A stretch of 7,130 nucleotides of DNA from JBLHGN01 sp047616325 (GCA_047616325.1 JBLHGN010000193.1:1-7130), one strand, 5' to 3'. Shown: positions 1 to 6,993, numbered from the stretch's first letter. The notes: generated from the sequence alone by a model not told the origin. Numbers and translations: made by a program.

Positions 1-1165
1 CCACTACAGCAAAACCTCGACCCTGCTCGCCGGCCCGAGCTGCTTCGATGGCAGCGTTGAGTGCGAGTAAGTTGGTTTGTTCGGCAATACTCCTAATAAC
101 CGCCACTACGCCACCGATCGCTTCAGATACATCGGCGAGGCTGGCAATAACGTTGACGGCTTCCTGCACCTGTTGCGCAAGTGTTTTGGTCGTATTTATT
201 CCTTCGTTAACAACGGCTTTTCCCTGCCGTACCTGCTCCTCTGCGTGCTCGGTTGCCTGTGCAGCCTCGGCTGCATTTTGGGCTACTTCGTTGACGGTAC
301 TGGCCATTTCAGTCATTGCCGAGGCCACTTGTTCAACTTCAGATTTTTGTTTGTTCATATCGCTAGCAGTTTTCTTCGCTACCAAAGCGGCGTGAGATGC
401 GGCAGTTTCGAGGCTTCCCGAAGAGTCGTTTAGGCGCCATACAACCGCTTGCAATTGAGCACTGAGCATTGACTGGGCCAAAACGAGCTGACCAAGTTCA
501 TCATTACGGTTGGTAAATGTTGCCATCGCCACAGGATCGTCGATGATCGAGCGGGCCTTTTCCGCTGCCCGTTCCCAGGGCGATGCAATTACACTGGCTA
601 AAATGAAACCAGCGGATAGCCCCATAAACAGACCAATGCCAGTGCCCAATAGCGAGCTAGAAAGAAACACTATGGGAAGCAGGCTGGCGGCTATGGTGAG
701 TGCTATGGCGCCAAAGATCTTGAGCTTTAAGCCAAGGCTGATAGAGCTAAGCGAGTTCCCTGCATTTAGCTTAGCGTAGGCTTTTTCCGCAAACCTTATC
801 TGATCTGTCTCCGGCTTTAAACGCACCGACTGATAACCCGTCGTCTTGCCGTGTTTGATTATAGGTGTCACCAAGGCATTTACCCAGTAGTGATCGCCAT
901 TTTTACAGCGGTTCTTAACGATGCCCATCCATGTCTCGCCGCGCTTTACGGCGTTCCACATGCTTTTAAATGCCGCTTCAGGCATATCGGGGTGGCGAAT
1001 GATATTGTGTGACTGAAGGTGCAGTTCTTCTTCACTAAAGCCACTTATGGCGCAAAAGTCGTTATTGGCATAGGTGATTTGCCCCCCCTCATTGGTGGTA
1101 GAAACAATATGCGTATTGTTTTGAAGGGTTATATTCCGGTTGGTTATGGGAAGGTTCTTTTTCAT
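1..1165 (-). CDS. aer: Aer-like PAS-domain methyl-accepting chemotaxis (aerotaxis) receptor, 3' end cut by window edge
   Basis: This is a redox/oxygen taxis receptor that should sit in the inner membrane and signal through CheW/CheA. The 388 visible codons start at an ATG (1165-1163). Residues about 10-118 form a PAS domain closely resembling E. coli Aer. They include the HNIIRHPDMP stretch with R57, H58 and D60 and a Trp at 79, the numbering of residues important for FAD binding in Aer. KNGDHYWV (88-95) is also typical. Two hydrophobic segments (about 148-169 and 172-193) suggest a membrane hairpin. A HAMP-like linker (about 195-245) follows, then a helical signalling domain ending in the conserved hairpin tip EQTNLLALNAAIEAARAGEQ (362-381). 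The frame is open at position 1, so the second arm of the signalling hairpin lies outside the window. No strong Shine-Dalgarno precedes the ATG. The Aer class is well supported, but actual FAD binding and the sensed signal are inferred from similarity. Confidence 0.93.
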   Translation of the reverse strand, partial: MKKNLPITNRNITLQNNTHIVSTTNEGGQITYANNDFCAISGFSEEELHLQSHNIIRHPDMPEAAFKSMWNAVKRGETWMGIVKNRCKNGDHYWVNALVTPIIKHGKTTGYQSVRLKPETDQIRFAEKAYAKLNAGNSLSSISLGLKLKIFGAIALTIAASLLPIVFLSSSLLGTGIGLFMGLSAGFILASVIASPWERAAEKARSIIDDPVAMATFTNRNDELGQLVLAQSMLSAQLQAVVWRLNDSSGSLETAASHAALVAKKTASDMNKQKSEVEQVASAMTEMASTVNEVAQNAAEAAQATEHAEEQVRQGKAVVNEGINTTKTLAQQVQEAVNVIASLADVSEAIGGVVAVIRSIAEQTNLLALNAAIEAARAGEQGRGFAVV

Positions 1166-1452
1166 GGCACTCTGCGAAATTACGTATATTTACCGACGCA
1201 GCAGACCTTTACGACCCCAGAGGGCGGCCCAGTGTAGTTGTTGCTAGTAAACGCGCCGAGTGTAATGTTGGTGCCTACTGAAATTTGGCACATACTACTA
1301 GTGTAGATGGATTTGACGGAACCGTTAGGCCTTATTTGAGTTTTATAGCGCGCAGAATACATACACTATATGGGGTAAAAACCTGAGGGCCTCTGGAATG
1401 TCGGTTCAAAATCGGGCATATTTAGGGTGTGCCGTTGACGACCGTGCTATCT

Positions 1453-1480
1453 TTGTCGACTGACCAGAAGTCGTTGTAAT
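1453..1480 (+). promoter_or_regulatory. Candidate sigma-70 promoter for the GspE/PilB-like ATPase
   Basis: TTGTCG (1453-1458) and TGTAAT (1475-1480) match the -35 and -10 consensus at four and five of six positions, with a 16-bp spacer. Transcription would begin near 1487, giving a leader of about 50 nt before the GTG start at 1537. That leader contains the AGGAG site. The match is by eye and such elements occur by chance, so this is a moderate-to-weak call. Confidence 0.35.
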
Positions 1481-1526
1481 AAATAAGCTTGCCCTCACAC
1501 CGATATATCGTCAATAACAATAAATT

Positions 1527-1531
1527 AGGAG
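1527..1531 (+). promoter_or_regulatory. Shine-Dalgarno site that decides the ATPase start
   Basis: A perfect AGGAG lies 5 nt before GTG 1537-1539. The other in-frame candidate, TTG at 1489, is preceded by an A/T-rich stretch with no ribosome-binding site. If the promoter at 1453-1480 is right, it would also be almost leaderless. The GTG start is therefore preferred. Confidence 0.7.
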
Positions 1532-1536
1532 CGTCA

Positions 1537-3321
1537 GTGTCGTCTAAATTTGAAGTTGAACGAGCCTTGGATGTACGTTCTTTACTCTTGGATCTCGCCA
1601 GTGAAGGTTATATAGACCGCAGAGAAGCGAACTTCCTTATGGGCGAGACACGCACCCGGGAACAGGCATTGATGCATCCGCTTACTTACATTGCATCGCA
1701 CAAGCTCGACAATAAAAAATTCAAAGGCAAGGCCTTAGATGAGACGATGTTGACCCAGTGGATTGCTCTAAAAACGGGACTCGAACTCTTTCATATCGAC
1801 CCTATGAAAGTGCCGGTGGCCAAGGCCAGCGGCATCATGTCTTATGCTTTTGCAAAACGTCACGGATTACTGTGCGTTGATTATAAAGTGGATGAAGTGA
1901 CCATTGCCGTTACTCAACCCTATCTGAATCAGTGGCAAGAACAAATTGCCCAGACGGTGCAACAGCGCATTAAGCGTGTGCTGGCATCGCCGTCGGACAT
2001 AGAGCGATACCGTGTGGAATTCTATTCTCTATCGCGCTCTGTAAGCGGCGCAGAAGATGGTGGTGGTCAAAAAGGTTCAAGTGCAACAAACTTTGAACAG
2101 CTATTGGAGTTGGGCTCACTTAAAGACCCCGAGGCCAACGACCAGCACATTGTTAATATTGTCGATTGGTTGCTTAACTACGCCTTTGATCAGCGTGCCA
2201 GTGACATACATATCGAACCGCGCCGAGAAAAAGCGCGTATGAGGTTTCGCATAGATGGCGTGTTACACGATATTTATGAATTTCCGCCCTCTGTTGCTAT
2301 GGCCATCGTCAGTCGTTTGAAAATTTTGGGGCGCATGAACGTTGCCGAAAAACGCAAACCTCAAGATGGCCGCATTAAAACCAAGCGCCCCGATAGTACC
2401 GAGGCGGAGTTGAGGCTTTCCACCTTGCCCACGGCCTTCGGCGAAAAGATGGTTATGCGTATCTTTGATCCCGACGTACTGCTGCGCTCGTTTGAAGATT
2501 TGGGTTTAACCGGTGACGACTATAAGCGTTGGATGGAAATGTCCACGCGGCCGCATGGCATCTTGTTGGTTACGGGGCCCACCGGCTCGGGTAAAACCAC
2601 AACCCTCTATTCCACTTTGCGCCATCTGGCTACCGACGAAGTTAACGTCTCTACAATCGAAGACCCCATCGAAATGGTCGAAGACGCATTCAATCAGACC
2701 CAGGTGCAGCACAATATAGAGCTCGATTTCGCCGCCGGAATTCGCACGTTAATGCGACAGGACCCCGACATTATTATGGTGGGCGAAATTCGCGATATAG
2801 AAACCGCCAAAATGGCTGTGCAGGCGGCGCTTACCGGCCATCTGGTGATTTCGACTTTGCACACTAACGACGCCCCAGCAGCGATCACGCGTTTAATGGA
2901 TTTGGGGGTGCCTAGCTATTTAATCAAATCCACCATTATCGGTATTATGGCGCAACGTTTGGTGCGTTCACTGTGTCACCACTGTAAAAAGGAGGCTCAG
3001 ATCAGCTCGGCGGACTGGGACGAATTAATCCGTCCGTGGAAGGTAAATAAACCGGCAAAGATTTATGAGCCGGGAGGCTGTCTCGAGTGCCGAAATACAG
3101 GCTATCTGGGGCGCCAGGGCATCTACGAGATTTTACACTTAAGTGATGCGGTGCAAGGATTAATTGATAGTAATACAGACCTTATTAAGTTGCGTAAGCA
3201 GGCCATGCGCGAAGGTATGCGTACCTTGAGATTGTCGGGTGCGCAAAAAATTGCCACGGGTTTGACCAGTGTTGCGGAAGTGTTGCGAGTTGCGCCGCCG
3301 CCGGAAACTCAAAAACATTGA
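1537..3321 (+). CDS. GspE/PilB-family secretion or type IV pilus assembly ATPase (orphan)
   Basis: This is a hexameric cytoplasmic ATPase of the type II secretion/type IV pilus extension class, which powers addition of pilin-like subunits at the inner membrane. The 594-aa product has an N-terminal GspE-like region (about 10-160), a Gly/Ser-rich linker (about 168-184), and the N2 segment beginning near ASDIHIEPRR (221-230). The motor domain has Walker A GPTGSGKT (347-354), an Asp box IEDPIE (374-379), Walker B with D411 and E417 in DIIMVGEIRD, and His-box residues H435 and H442. Two CxxC pairs (C480/C483 and C515/C518) form the zinc-binding site usual in GspE/PilB and absent from PilT retraction ATPases. 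All catalytic motifs are intact, so it should be active. A GTG start is chosen for its AGGAG; a TTG start at 1489 would add 16 residues. No secretin, pilin or platform gene is nearby, so GspE, PilB and MshE roles cannot be told apart here. Confidence 0.93.
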   Translation: MSSKFEVERALDVRSLLLDLASEGYIDRREANFLMGETRTREQALMHPLTYIASHKLDNKKFKGKALDETMLTQWIALKTGLELFHIDPMKVPVAKASGIMSYAFAKRHGLLCVDYKVDEVTIAVTQPYLNQWQEQIAQTVQQRIKRVLASPSDIERYRVEFYSLSRSVSGAEDGGGQKGSSATNFEQLLELGSLKDPEANDQHIVNIVDWLLNYAFDQRASDIHIEPRREKARMRFRIDGVLHDIYEFPPSVAMAIVSRLKILGRMNVAEKRKPQDGRIKTKRPDSTEAELRLSTLPTAFGEKMVMRIFDPDVLLRSFEDLGLTGDDYKRWMEMSTRPHGILLVTGPTGSGKTTTLYSTLRHLATDEVNVSTIEDPIEMVEDAFNQTQVQHNIELDFAAGIRTLMRQDPDIIMVGEIRDIETAKMAVQAALTGHLVISTLHTNDAPAAITRLMDLGVPSYLIKSTIIGIMAQRLVRSLCHHCKKEAQISSADWDELIRPWKVNKPAKIYEPGGCLECRNTGYLGRQGIYEILHLSDAVQGLIDSNTDLIKLRKQAMREGMRTLRLSGAQKIATGLTSVAEVLRVAPPPETQKH

Positions 3322-3389
3322 GCCTGCAGCATCTAAGCCATATCCATTTCCGTTTTGAATTCTAATATTAACCATCAAGAGCAAGCACT

Positions 3390-3950
3390 ATGGCCAAAAT
3401 TATTGCCTTCTCAGGAAGCGCGCGCGAGGCATCTTACAATCAAAAACTCGTCACTGTTGCTGCTGGTGCGGCTAGAAGTGGCGGCGCAGATGTTACGCTT
3501 ATTTCCTTGGCAGATTTACCGATGCCTCTTTTTAGTGAGGACTTAGAGCGCTCGGAGGGTATGCCAGAAAATGCACGCAAGTTTAAAACGCTGCTTACCG
3601 AGAGTGACGGCTTTTTAATAGCATCGCCCGAATACAACAGTGCTTTTTCACCCCTGTTAAAGAATGCACTAGACTGGGCCTCGCGCGCTATTCCCGATCA
3701 GCCCATGCAAACCTATGGTAAAAAAGTCGCCGCCATTATGTCGGCGTCTCCCGGAGCTTTGGGTGGCATGCGCGGCCTAGTGTTTGTGCGCATGTTGCTG
3801 AATAATTTGGGAGTGATGGTGATTCCCGAACAAGTGACCGTGCCATTGGCTCACAAAGCGTTTGCGGAAGATGGCAGTATTATCGATGGCAAAAAACATC
3901 AAACTATAATCAATCTCAGTGACAATTTAATAAAGCATTGCGCAAAATAA
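3390..3950 (+). CDS. NAD(P)H-dependent FMN reductase (flavodoxin-like fold)
   Basis: This is a soluble flavoprotein of the NADPH-dependent FMN reductase family (PF03358), which includes ChrR/YieF-like quinone and chromate reductases and small azoreductases. The 186-aa length is normal. The N-terminal phosphate-binding loop GSAREASYN (9-17) fits the family pattern GSxRxxSxN. SPEYNSAFSP (79-88) is the conserved P-E-Y-N flavin loop, and SASPGALGG (118-126) is the second flavin-contacting loop. AAGAG (3377-3381) lies 8 nt before the ATG. The gene begins 68 bp after the ATPase with no visible terminator between them, so read-through is likely, although no functional link to the ATPase is evident. 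The natural substrate (quinone, FMN, other electrophile) cannot be read from the sequence. Confidence 0.93.
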   Translation: MAKIIAFSGSAREASYNQKLVTVAAGAARSGGADVTLISLADLPMPLFSEDLERSEGMPENARKFKTLLTESDGFLIASPEYNSAFSPLLKNALDWASRAIPDQPMQTYGKKVAAIMSASPGALGGMRGLVFVRMLLNNLGVMVIPEQVTVPLAHKAFAEDGSIIDGKKHQTIINLSDNLIKHCAK

Positions 3951-3960
3951 TATGATTATT
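3946..3960. repeat. A/T-only inverted repeat spanning two convergent stop codons
   Basis: AATAAT and ATTATT form a perfect 6-bp inverted repeat around ATG. It contains the TAA stop of the reductase (3948-3950) and the TAA stop of the sortase on the other strand (3958-3956). An all-A/T stem of this size is too weak to be a confident terminator. No better hairpin exists between the two genes, which are only 5 bp apart. Confidence 0.4.
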
Positions 3961-4606
3961 CTGCAGGAGATGCCGTAGCAATAAAACGCCATGGCCCACC
4001 CGGAATAAGCGCGTTAAAGGGATAACAGGTAATAAGGTGAACTTCACCGGCATTGGCGTCTATCAACCAGGGCCCTGTGCGAATATCAGAAATTGTTGTG
4101 TGCTTGAATGTGTAAATGTGCCAGCCGCCGTGTTTGTCTTGCAGTAAAAATCGCTCGCCAATGTTGATTTTTCGTAAAAATGAAAAATGCGTGTCGCGGT
4201 GCCCGCTGAATACCTTTGTGCCTGTTTCGTCGGGCAGCGCGGTGCCGTCCATGTGCCCCGGACCAAAAGCAAGGGATGTGCCGTGACTACCCGCAAGCAC
4301 ATATAAAGAACGATATTGTGTCGGGAATACCAATTTACCTACCGGCCATGTGTCGGCCCAGCGCCAGGGTTTGTGGTTTTTCCCATCGCTTAGCGTTTCT
4401 TGCCAGGCGTCTTCTATTAAATATTGGGCCAAGTAGGCCTTGGCATATATATAGGCGGAGTTACCCCAGCACACCGATGTTATCGCCAAGGCCAAACCAA
4501 TGAGCACGGCTTTTTTATAGCAAAATATCTTTTTATAACAAGATATGCATTTATTGAAAGATATGTTTTTATAACGAGATATTTTTTTATAAAAAGTTAC
4601 CAGCAT
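3956..4606 (-). CDS. Proteobacterial (class GN, marine-type) sortase
   Basis: This is a membrane-anchored cysteine transpeptidase that should cleave the sorting signal of the protein encoded just upstream and transfer it to an acceptor. The catalytic triad is visible: His136 in SGHRDTHF (134-141), Cys194 in LITCYPF (191-197) and Arg207 in GGPWRF (203-208). The Cys-to-Arg spacing of 13 equals that in Staphylococcus SrtA. Residues about 33-53 form the membrane anchor, with the catalytic domain (about 70-216) predicted outside the inner membrane. Residues 5-32 are unusual: about 4.7 copies of a Lys/Tyr-rich hexapeptide encoded by an 18-bp tandem repeat, giving a basic cytoplasmic tail. An in-frame TGA lies three codons before the ATG, so no longer ATG start exists. 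A GTG at 4507 would give a repeat-free 183-aa protein, but it lacks a ribosome-binding site; the ATG has only a weak GAG upstream. The gene starts 74 bp after its target's stop and is probably co-transcribed with it. Confidence 0.92.
   Translation of the reverse strand: MLVTFYKKISRYKNISFNKCISCYKKIFCYKKAVLIGLALAITSVCWGNSAYIYAKAYLAQYLIEDAWQETLSDGKNHKPWRWADTWPVGKLVFPTQYRSLYVLAGSHGTSLAFGPGHMDGTALPDETGTKVFSGHRDTHFSFLRKINIGERFLLQDKHGGWHIYTFKHTTISDIRTGPWLIDANAGEVHLITCYPFNALIPGGPWRFIATASPAE
4511..4594 (-). repeat. 18-bp in-frame tandem repeat at the 5' end of the sortase gene
   Basis: Reading the minus strand from 4594, the unit nnyTATAAAAAnATATCT recurs every 18 bp: four full copies (4594-4523) and a 12-bp partial fifth copy (4522-4511). 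Copies 1, 2 and 4 are most alike and copy 3 has diverged most. Each unit encodes six residues with consensus [F/R/C]-Y-K-K-I-S. Because the period is a multiple of three, gain or loss of a unit keeps the reading frame. The stretch is much richer in A/T than the rest of the gene. Confidence 0.85.
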
Positions 4607-4680
4607 TGTTTTATCTCAAATAGTTCTCGTATTAGCGCGATCCGGCCTTGGCAAATATAGAAGCGTCGTTAAGGTTGTGG
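4607..4680 (-). other. Spacer between target and sortase genes
   Basis: This 74-bp spacer shows no terminator-like GC hairpin with a U-run and no clear promoter. It ends in TGAGATAAAACA before the sortase ATG, giving only a weak ribosome-binding site. The arrangement is compatible with co-transcription of the two genes. Confidence 0.4.
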
Positions 4681-6963
4681 CTAATCGTTTCCCATGCGCA
4701 CAAAAATAATCATCAACAAAAGGCAAAATAAACCTAACCACCAGGTGACCTCTGCGCTGGTTGCCGTTTTGGGATATTGAACGGCAGTCAGCGTGATGGC
4801 GGGGTCAGCTGTTTTCCCGAAAACTAGGACGTTGGGTATGTTCTGACTGTGCAGTGCTTCTTCGGCTGCTCTTTCCGTGACGTGTTCCACGGCAACAAAA
4901 CTTGTATACGCAGATAATAGTTTGTGGGTCAGTGCAACTTCGGTGATTTCTTTTTTAACCTCACTGGCGTTTCTTCCCGAAATTTTTTGGTCTTCCAAAT
5001 CCTCAATTTTTGCGCGCGCCCATACAGTGGCGATGCCTTTGTTCGGCCGATGATTGTCGAGCGTTATACGTTGCTGCCAAGAGCTGCTGGCGGTGTTACC
5101 CGTTATAACAATATCGCCTTCAAGGTCGCCAGATTTTGCAGAAATCAAAAGAGGTTCAGAAAGGTACAGGTCGGGTATTTTTTGCGGATAAATTACTGCA
5201 GTGTCTGGCCATTGAATGGCGATATCACTGACAACAGCGCTTTCCAGCTTTTCAAAAAGCGCGTGCATCTTTTCCGACACCCGGTCCACGTCACCGATGT
5301 AGGTAAAGCTGCCGCGACCAAATTCAGCCGCCTTTTTCATAAAAAAACTATTGGGCGCGGAACCAATGCCCACCGTAAATAAACGGCTATTATTAAGGCA
5401 GTCTTTAATTACGTGAAACAATTTTTTTTCGTTGCCTACTGCGCCGTCGGTAATAAAAATGGTTTGTTGCAGTGCGCGCTCTTTTTCAAATTGTGAAAAT
5501 GCTTTTGTCAGCGCGCTGTGCATTTCTGTACCGCCTCCAGCTTTAAGATGGCTTACCCAATTCATGGCGTATTGAATGTTGCCGGGACTGGCGGTGTTGA
5601 GTTCTGAAAATAGCGTGGAGAAGTGTGAATTAAACTCGATAATATTAAAATTGTCTTCCGGCCCAAGGCGCGGCAAGGCTAAGTTAAGACTAGCCTTGGC
5701 TTGAGTGATAGAAATGCCCTGCATGGATCCCGAGGTATCGATAACAAATACCATGTCGCGCGCTAGCCCTTGCCGTGCGCTTTGTTTGTGTGGCGGCACC
5801 AGCATTACCAAAGAATACATCTCGTCGTTTACGCGCTCGCTAAATACTGCGGCTAGGGGCGCGGCACTTTCAATGGGGCGCCACTGCAGTACAAAATCCC
5901 TGTCCATATTCACGCGGCCATCCGTAAGCGAAATTAAGTGGCTGTCGCCTACCTTATTTATCGCAATGTCGTGGTACAGAGCACCGATATGGGATAGAGG
6001 CAAACCGCTATTTAGTTCAATGCTAATCTCTATAGGGTTAAATATTTCGGAGAGTGCGGGGGCATACATAAACGGTGTGATTGCGGCCGCGTCTGGCACG
6101 CTTAAGGTGGGGCGACCCCAGCCCGTTCCCAGCCAAGTACCTTCTGTTAAAGCGGCTGGGGTCTGTTGGACCGGGGTCGCATCAATTGCAAATCGGGCGT
6201 CAAAATCGCCATACTTTTTTTTTGAGGTGTCGACAACGGCATTCTCGAAATGAGCCTGTTCATTGTCGTCAGTTTGTGCCGACATAAACTTATCGTCATA
6301 TTGAGGAGCGGGAGTTTGTGTAGGTGCTCCGGGAATATATCTGGGAGTAATTGTCATAGGGAAGCGCCACGAAAATTCGCCAGCGGTATATGTCACTGGG
6401 TGAAAATAACTTATGGAAATTCCCACACTCTGCTGGGGTTCAATGTTGGCAACTTTTTGAGTAAACATGTTGGGGCGGTTCTGTTCCGTGAGTGCCGCGC
6501 GTTTACCCGATTTTTTCGCCGCTTGATAGATTCGCTTGGCCTCCTGTTTTTCTTTTATTTCTCCAATAATTATACGCTCGCCGATGCGCATTTCCATATG
6601 ATTAACAGCGGCGTTTTCGGGCAGCGGAAATACATAGATGCCTTCTTGCCATTGATCGGTTTGGTTTTTAAAGGTTTGGGTGAGGGTAACGTGGGCCGTA
6701 AGGCCATTTATTTGAACCTGGGCCATACTGCTTAAATGCAGCGATGGATCGTAGTGGCCAACACCATTTTGGAACAATAGCTGCCCCGATTTTGCCTCGT
6801 AGCGCAAATCGCTTTTTTCGGCATTGGCGCGAAACGACGCGATCATGCTGGTAGCCAGAACAATACCTGCGAGTATCATCCATACTAGGCCTTGAGTTTT
6901 TTTTGTGCTGTAACGGTCGTGAATAATAAGATGCTTGGGAATTTTTCGATTGCCGAAAGTCAT
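4681..6963 (-). CDS. VIT and vWA domain sortase-target surface protein (marine proteobacterial type)
   Basis: This is the exported substrate of the neighbouring sortase, matching the marine proteobacterial sortase-target family: VIT domain, von Willebrand A domain and a C-terminal sorting signal. The 760-aa product has a long basic N-region, a hydrophobic core (about 26-44) and a likely signal-peptidase site after ANA (46-48). A VIT domain (about 75-205) and a Pro/Gln-rich linker follow. The vWA domain (about 400-580) has a complete metal-ion site: D409, S411 and S413 in DTSGS, T479 in GGGTEMH and D506 in ITDG. A beta-rich region precedes the C-terminus, where YPKTA (730-734) is followed by a hydrophobic segment (739-755), R756 and a short tail. 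AGGGG lies 9 nt before the ATG. The coding strand carries three A8-A9 runs. The intact metal site suggests adhesion or protein binding, but the ligand and final location are unknown. As the first gene of the pair it probably sets expression of the sortase. Confidence 0.92.
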   Translation of the reverse strand: MTFGNRKIPKHLIIHDRYSTKKTQGLVWMILAGIVLATSMIASFRANAEKSDLRYEAKSGQLLFQNGVGHYDPSLHLSSMAQVQINGLTAHVTLTQTFKNQTDQWQEGIYVFPLPENAAVNHMEMRIGERIIIGEIKEKQEAKRIYQAAKKSGKRAALTEQNRPNMFTQKVANIEPQQSVGISISYFHPVTYTAGEFSWRFPMTITPRYIPGAPTQTPAPQYDDKFMSAQTDDNEQAHFENAVVDTSKKKYGDFDARFAIDATPVQQTPAALTEGTWLGTGWGRPTLSVPDAAAITPFMYAPALSEIFNPIEISIELNSGLPLSHIGALYHDIAINKVGDSHLISLTDGRVNMDRDFVLQWRPIESAAPLAAVFSERVNDEMYSLVMLVPPHKQSARQGLARDMVFVIDTSGSMQGISITQAKASLNLALPRLGPEDNFNIIEFNSHFSTLFSELNTASPGNIQYAMNWVSHLKAGGGTEMHSALTKAFSQFEKERALQQTIFITDGAVGNEKKLFHVIKDCLNNSRLFTVGIGSAPNSFFMKKAAEFGRGSFTYIGDVDRVSEKMHALFEKLESAVVSDIAIQWPDTAVIYPQKIPDLYLSEPLLISAKSGDLEGDIVITGNTASSSWQQRITLDNHRPNKGIATVWARAKIEDLEDQKISGRNASEVKKEITEVALTHKLLSAYTSFVAVEHVTERAAEEALHSQNIPNVLVFGKTADPAITLTAVQYPKTATSAEVTWWLGLFCLLLMIIFVRMGND
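4684..4776 (-). other. C-terminal sortase recognition signal, YPKTA variant
   Basis: Codons 730-760 of the target encode a tripartite sorting signal: the motif YPKTA, a 17-residue hydrophobic stretch containing two Trp, and a very short tail with one Arg. It is recognised by its position, by its layout and by the sortase gene next door. Compared with LPXTG the first residue is Tyr and the last is Ala. Cleavage would be expected between Thr733 and Ala734. Codons were checked on the minus strand and no frame problem was found. Confidence 0.75.
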
Positions 6964-6993
6964 GACAGATAACCCCTAGTCGTGTAGTTGCTG

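Larger units (their letters stand above)
1166..1536. promoter_or_regulatory. Divergent intergenic region between the chemoreceptor and ATPase genes
   Basis: This 371-bp stretch has no convincing gene; the short open frames in it show no recognisable protein character. It must hold the promoters for both flanking genes. It contains a candidate promoter for the rightward gene at 1453-1480 and a small hairpin (GTGCC 1271-1275 with GGCAC 1287-1291). It also has four AGTGTA hexamers: direct at 1231, 1259 and 1300, and inverted at 1362-1367. On the minus strand TATAAA (1347-1342) could be a -10 element for the chemoreceptor, but no good -35 lies at the right distance. No factor-independent terminator or RNA gene was recognised. 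Confidence 0.5.

Noticed and set aside
48..433. Two overlapping plus-strand frames at the left end
   Set aside because: Both are antisense to the chemoreceptor signalling domain; the minus-strand translation there is a textbook MCP sequence.
1177..1210. FliA-like promoter for the chemoreceptor (TAAAG and GTCGGTAA on the minus strand)
   Set aside because: The -10-like GTCGGTAA is close to GCCGATAA, but the TAAA box is only 10 nt upstream instead of about 15, so the spacing does not fit a sigma-28 promoter.
1180..1362. 60-aa minus-strand open frame in the intergenic region
   Set aside because: It has no ribosome-binding site, no recognisable composition and overlaps likely regulatory sequence; it looks like a chance frame.
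3322..3389. Terminator or promoter between the ATPase and reductase genes
   Set aside because: No GC-rich hairpin with a T-run is visible, and the TAATAT near 3363-3368 has no -35 at the right distance.
4511..4594. CRISPR-like array or phage attachment repeat
   Set aside because: The units are contiguous with no spacers, are in frame with the sortase and encode a regular peptide repeat, so a coding tandem repeat explains them.
4924..5382. 152-aa plus-strand open frame inside the VIT-vWA gene
   Set aside because: It is antisense to a gene with intact domain motifs and has no recognisable protein features.
5705..6253. 182-aa plus-strand open frame inside the VIT-vWA gene
   Set aside because: It is antisense to the vWA and linker regions; its Ser/Arg-rich composition is typical of a shadow frame.
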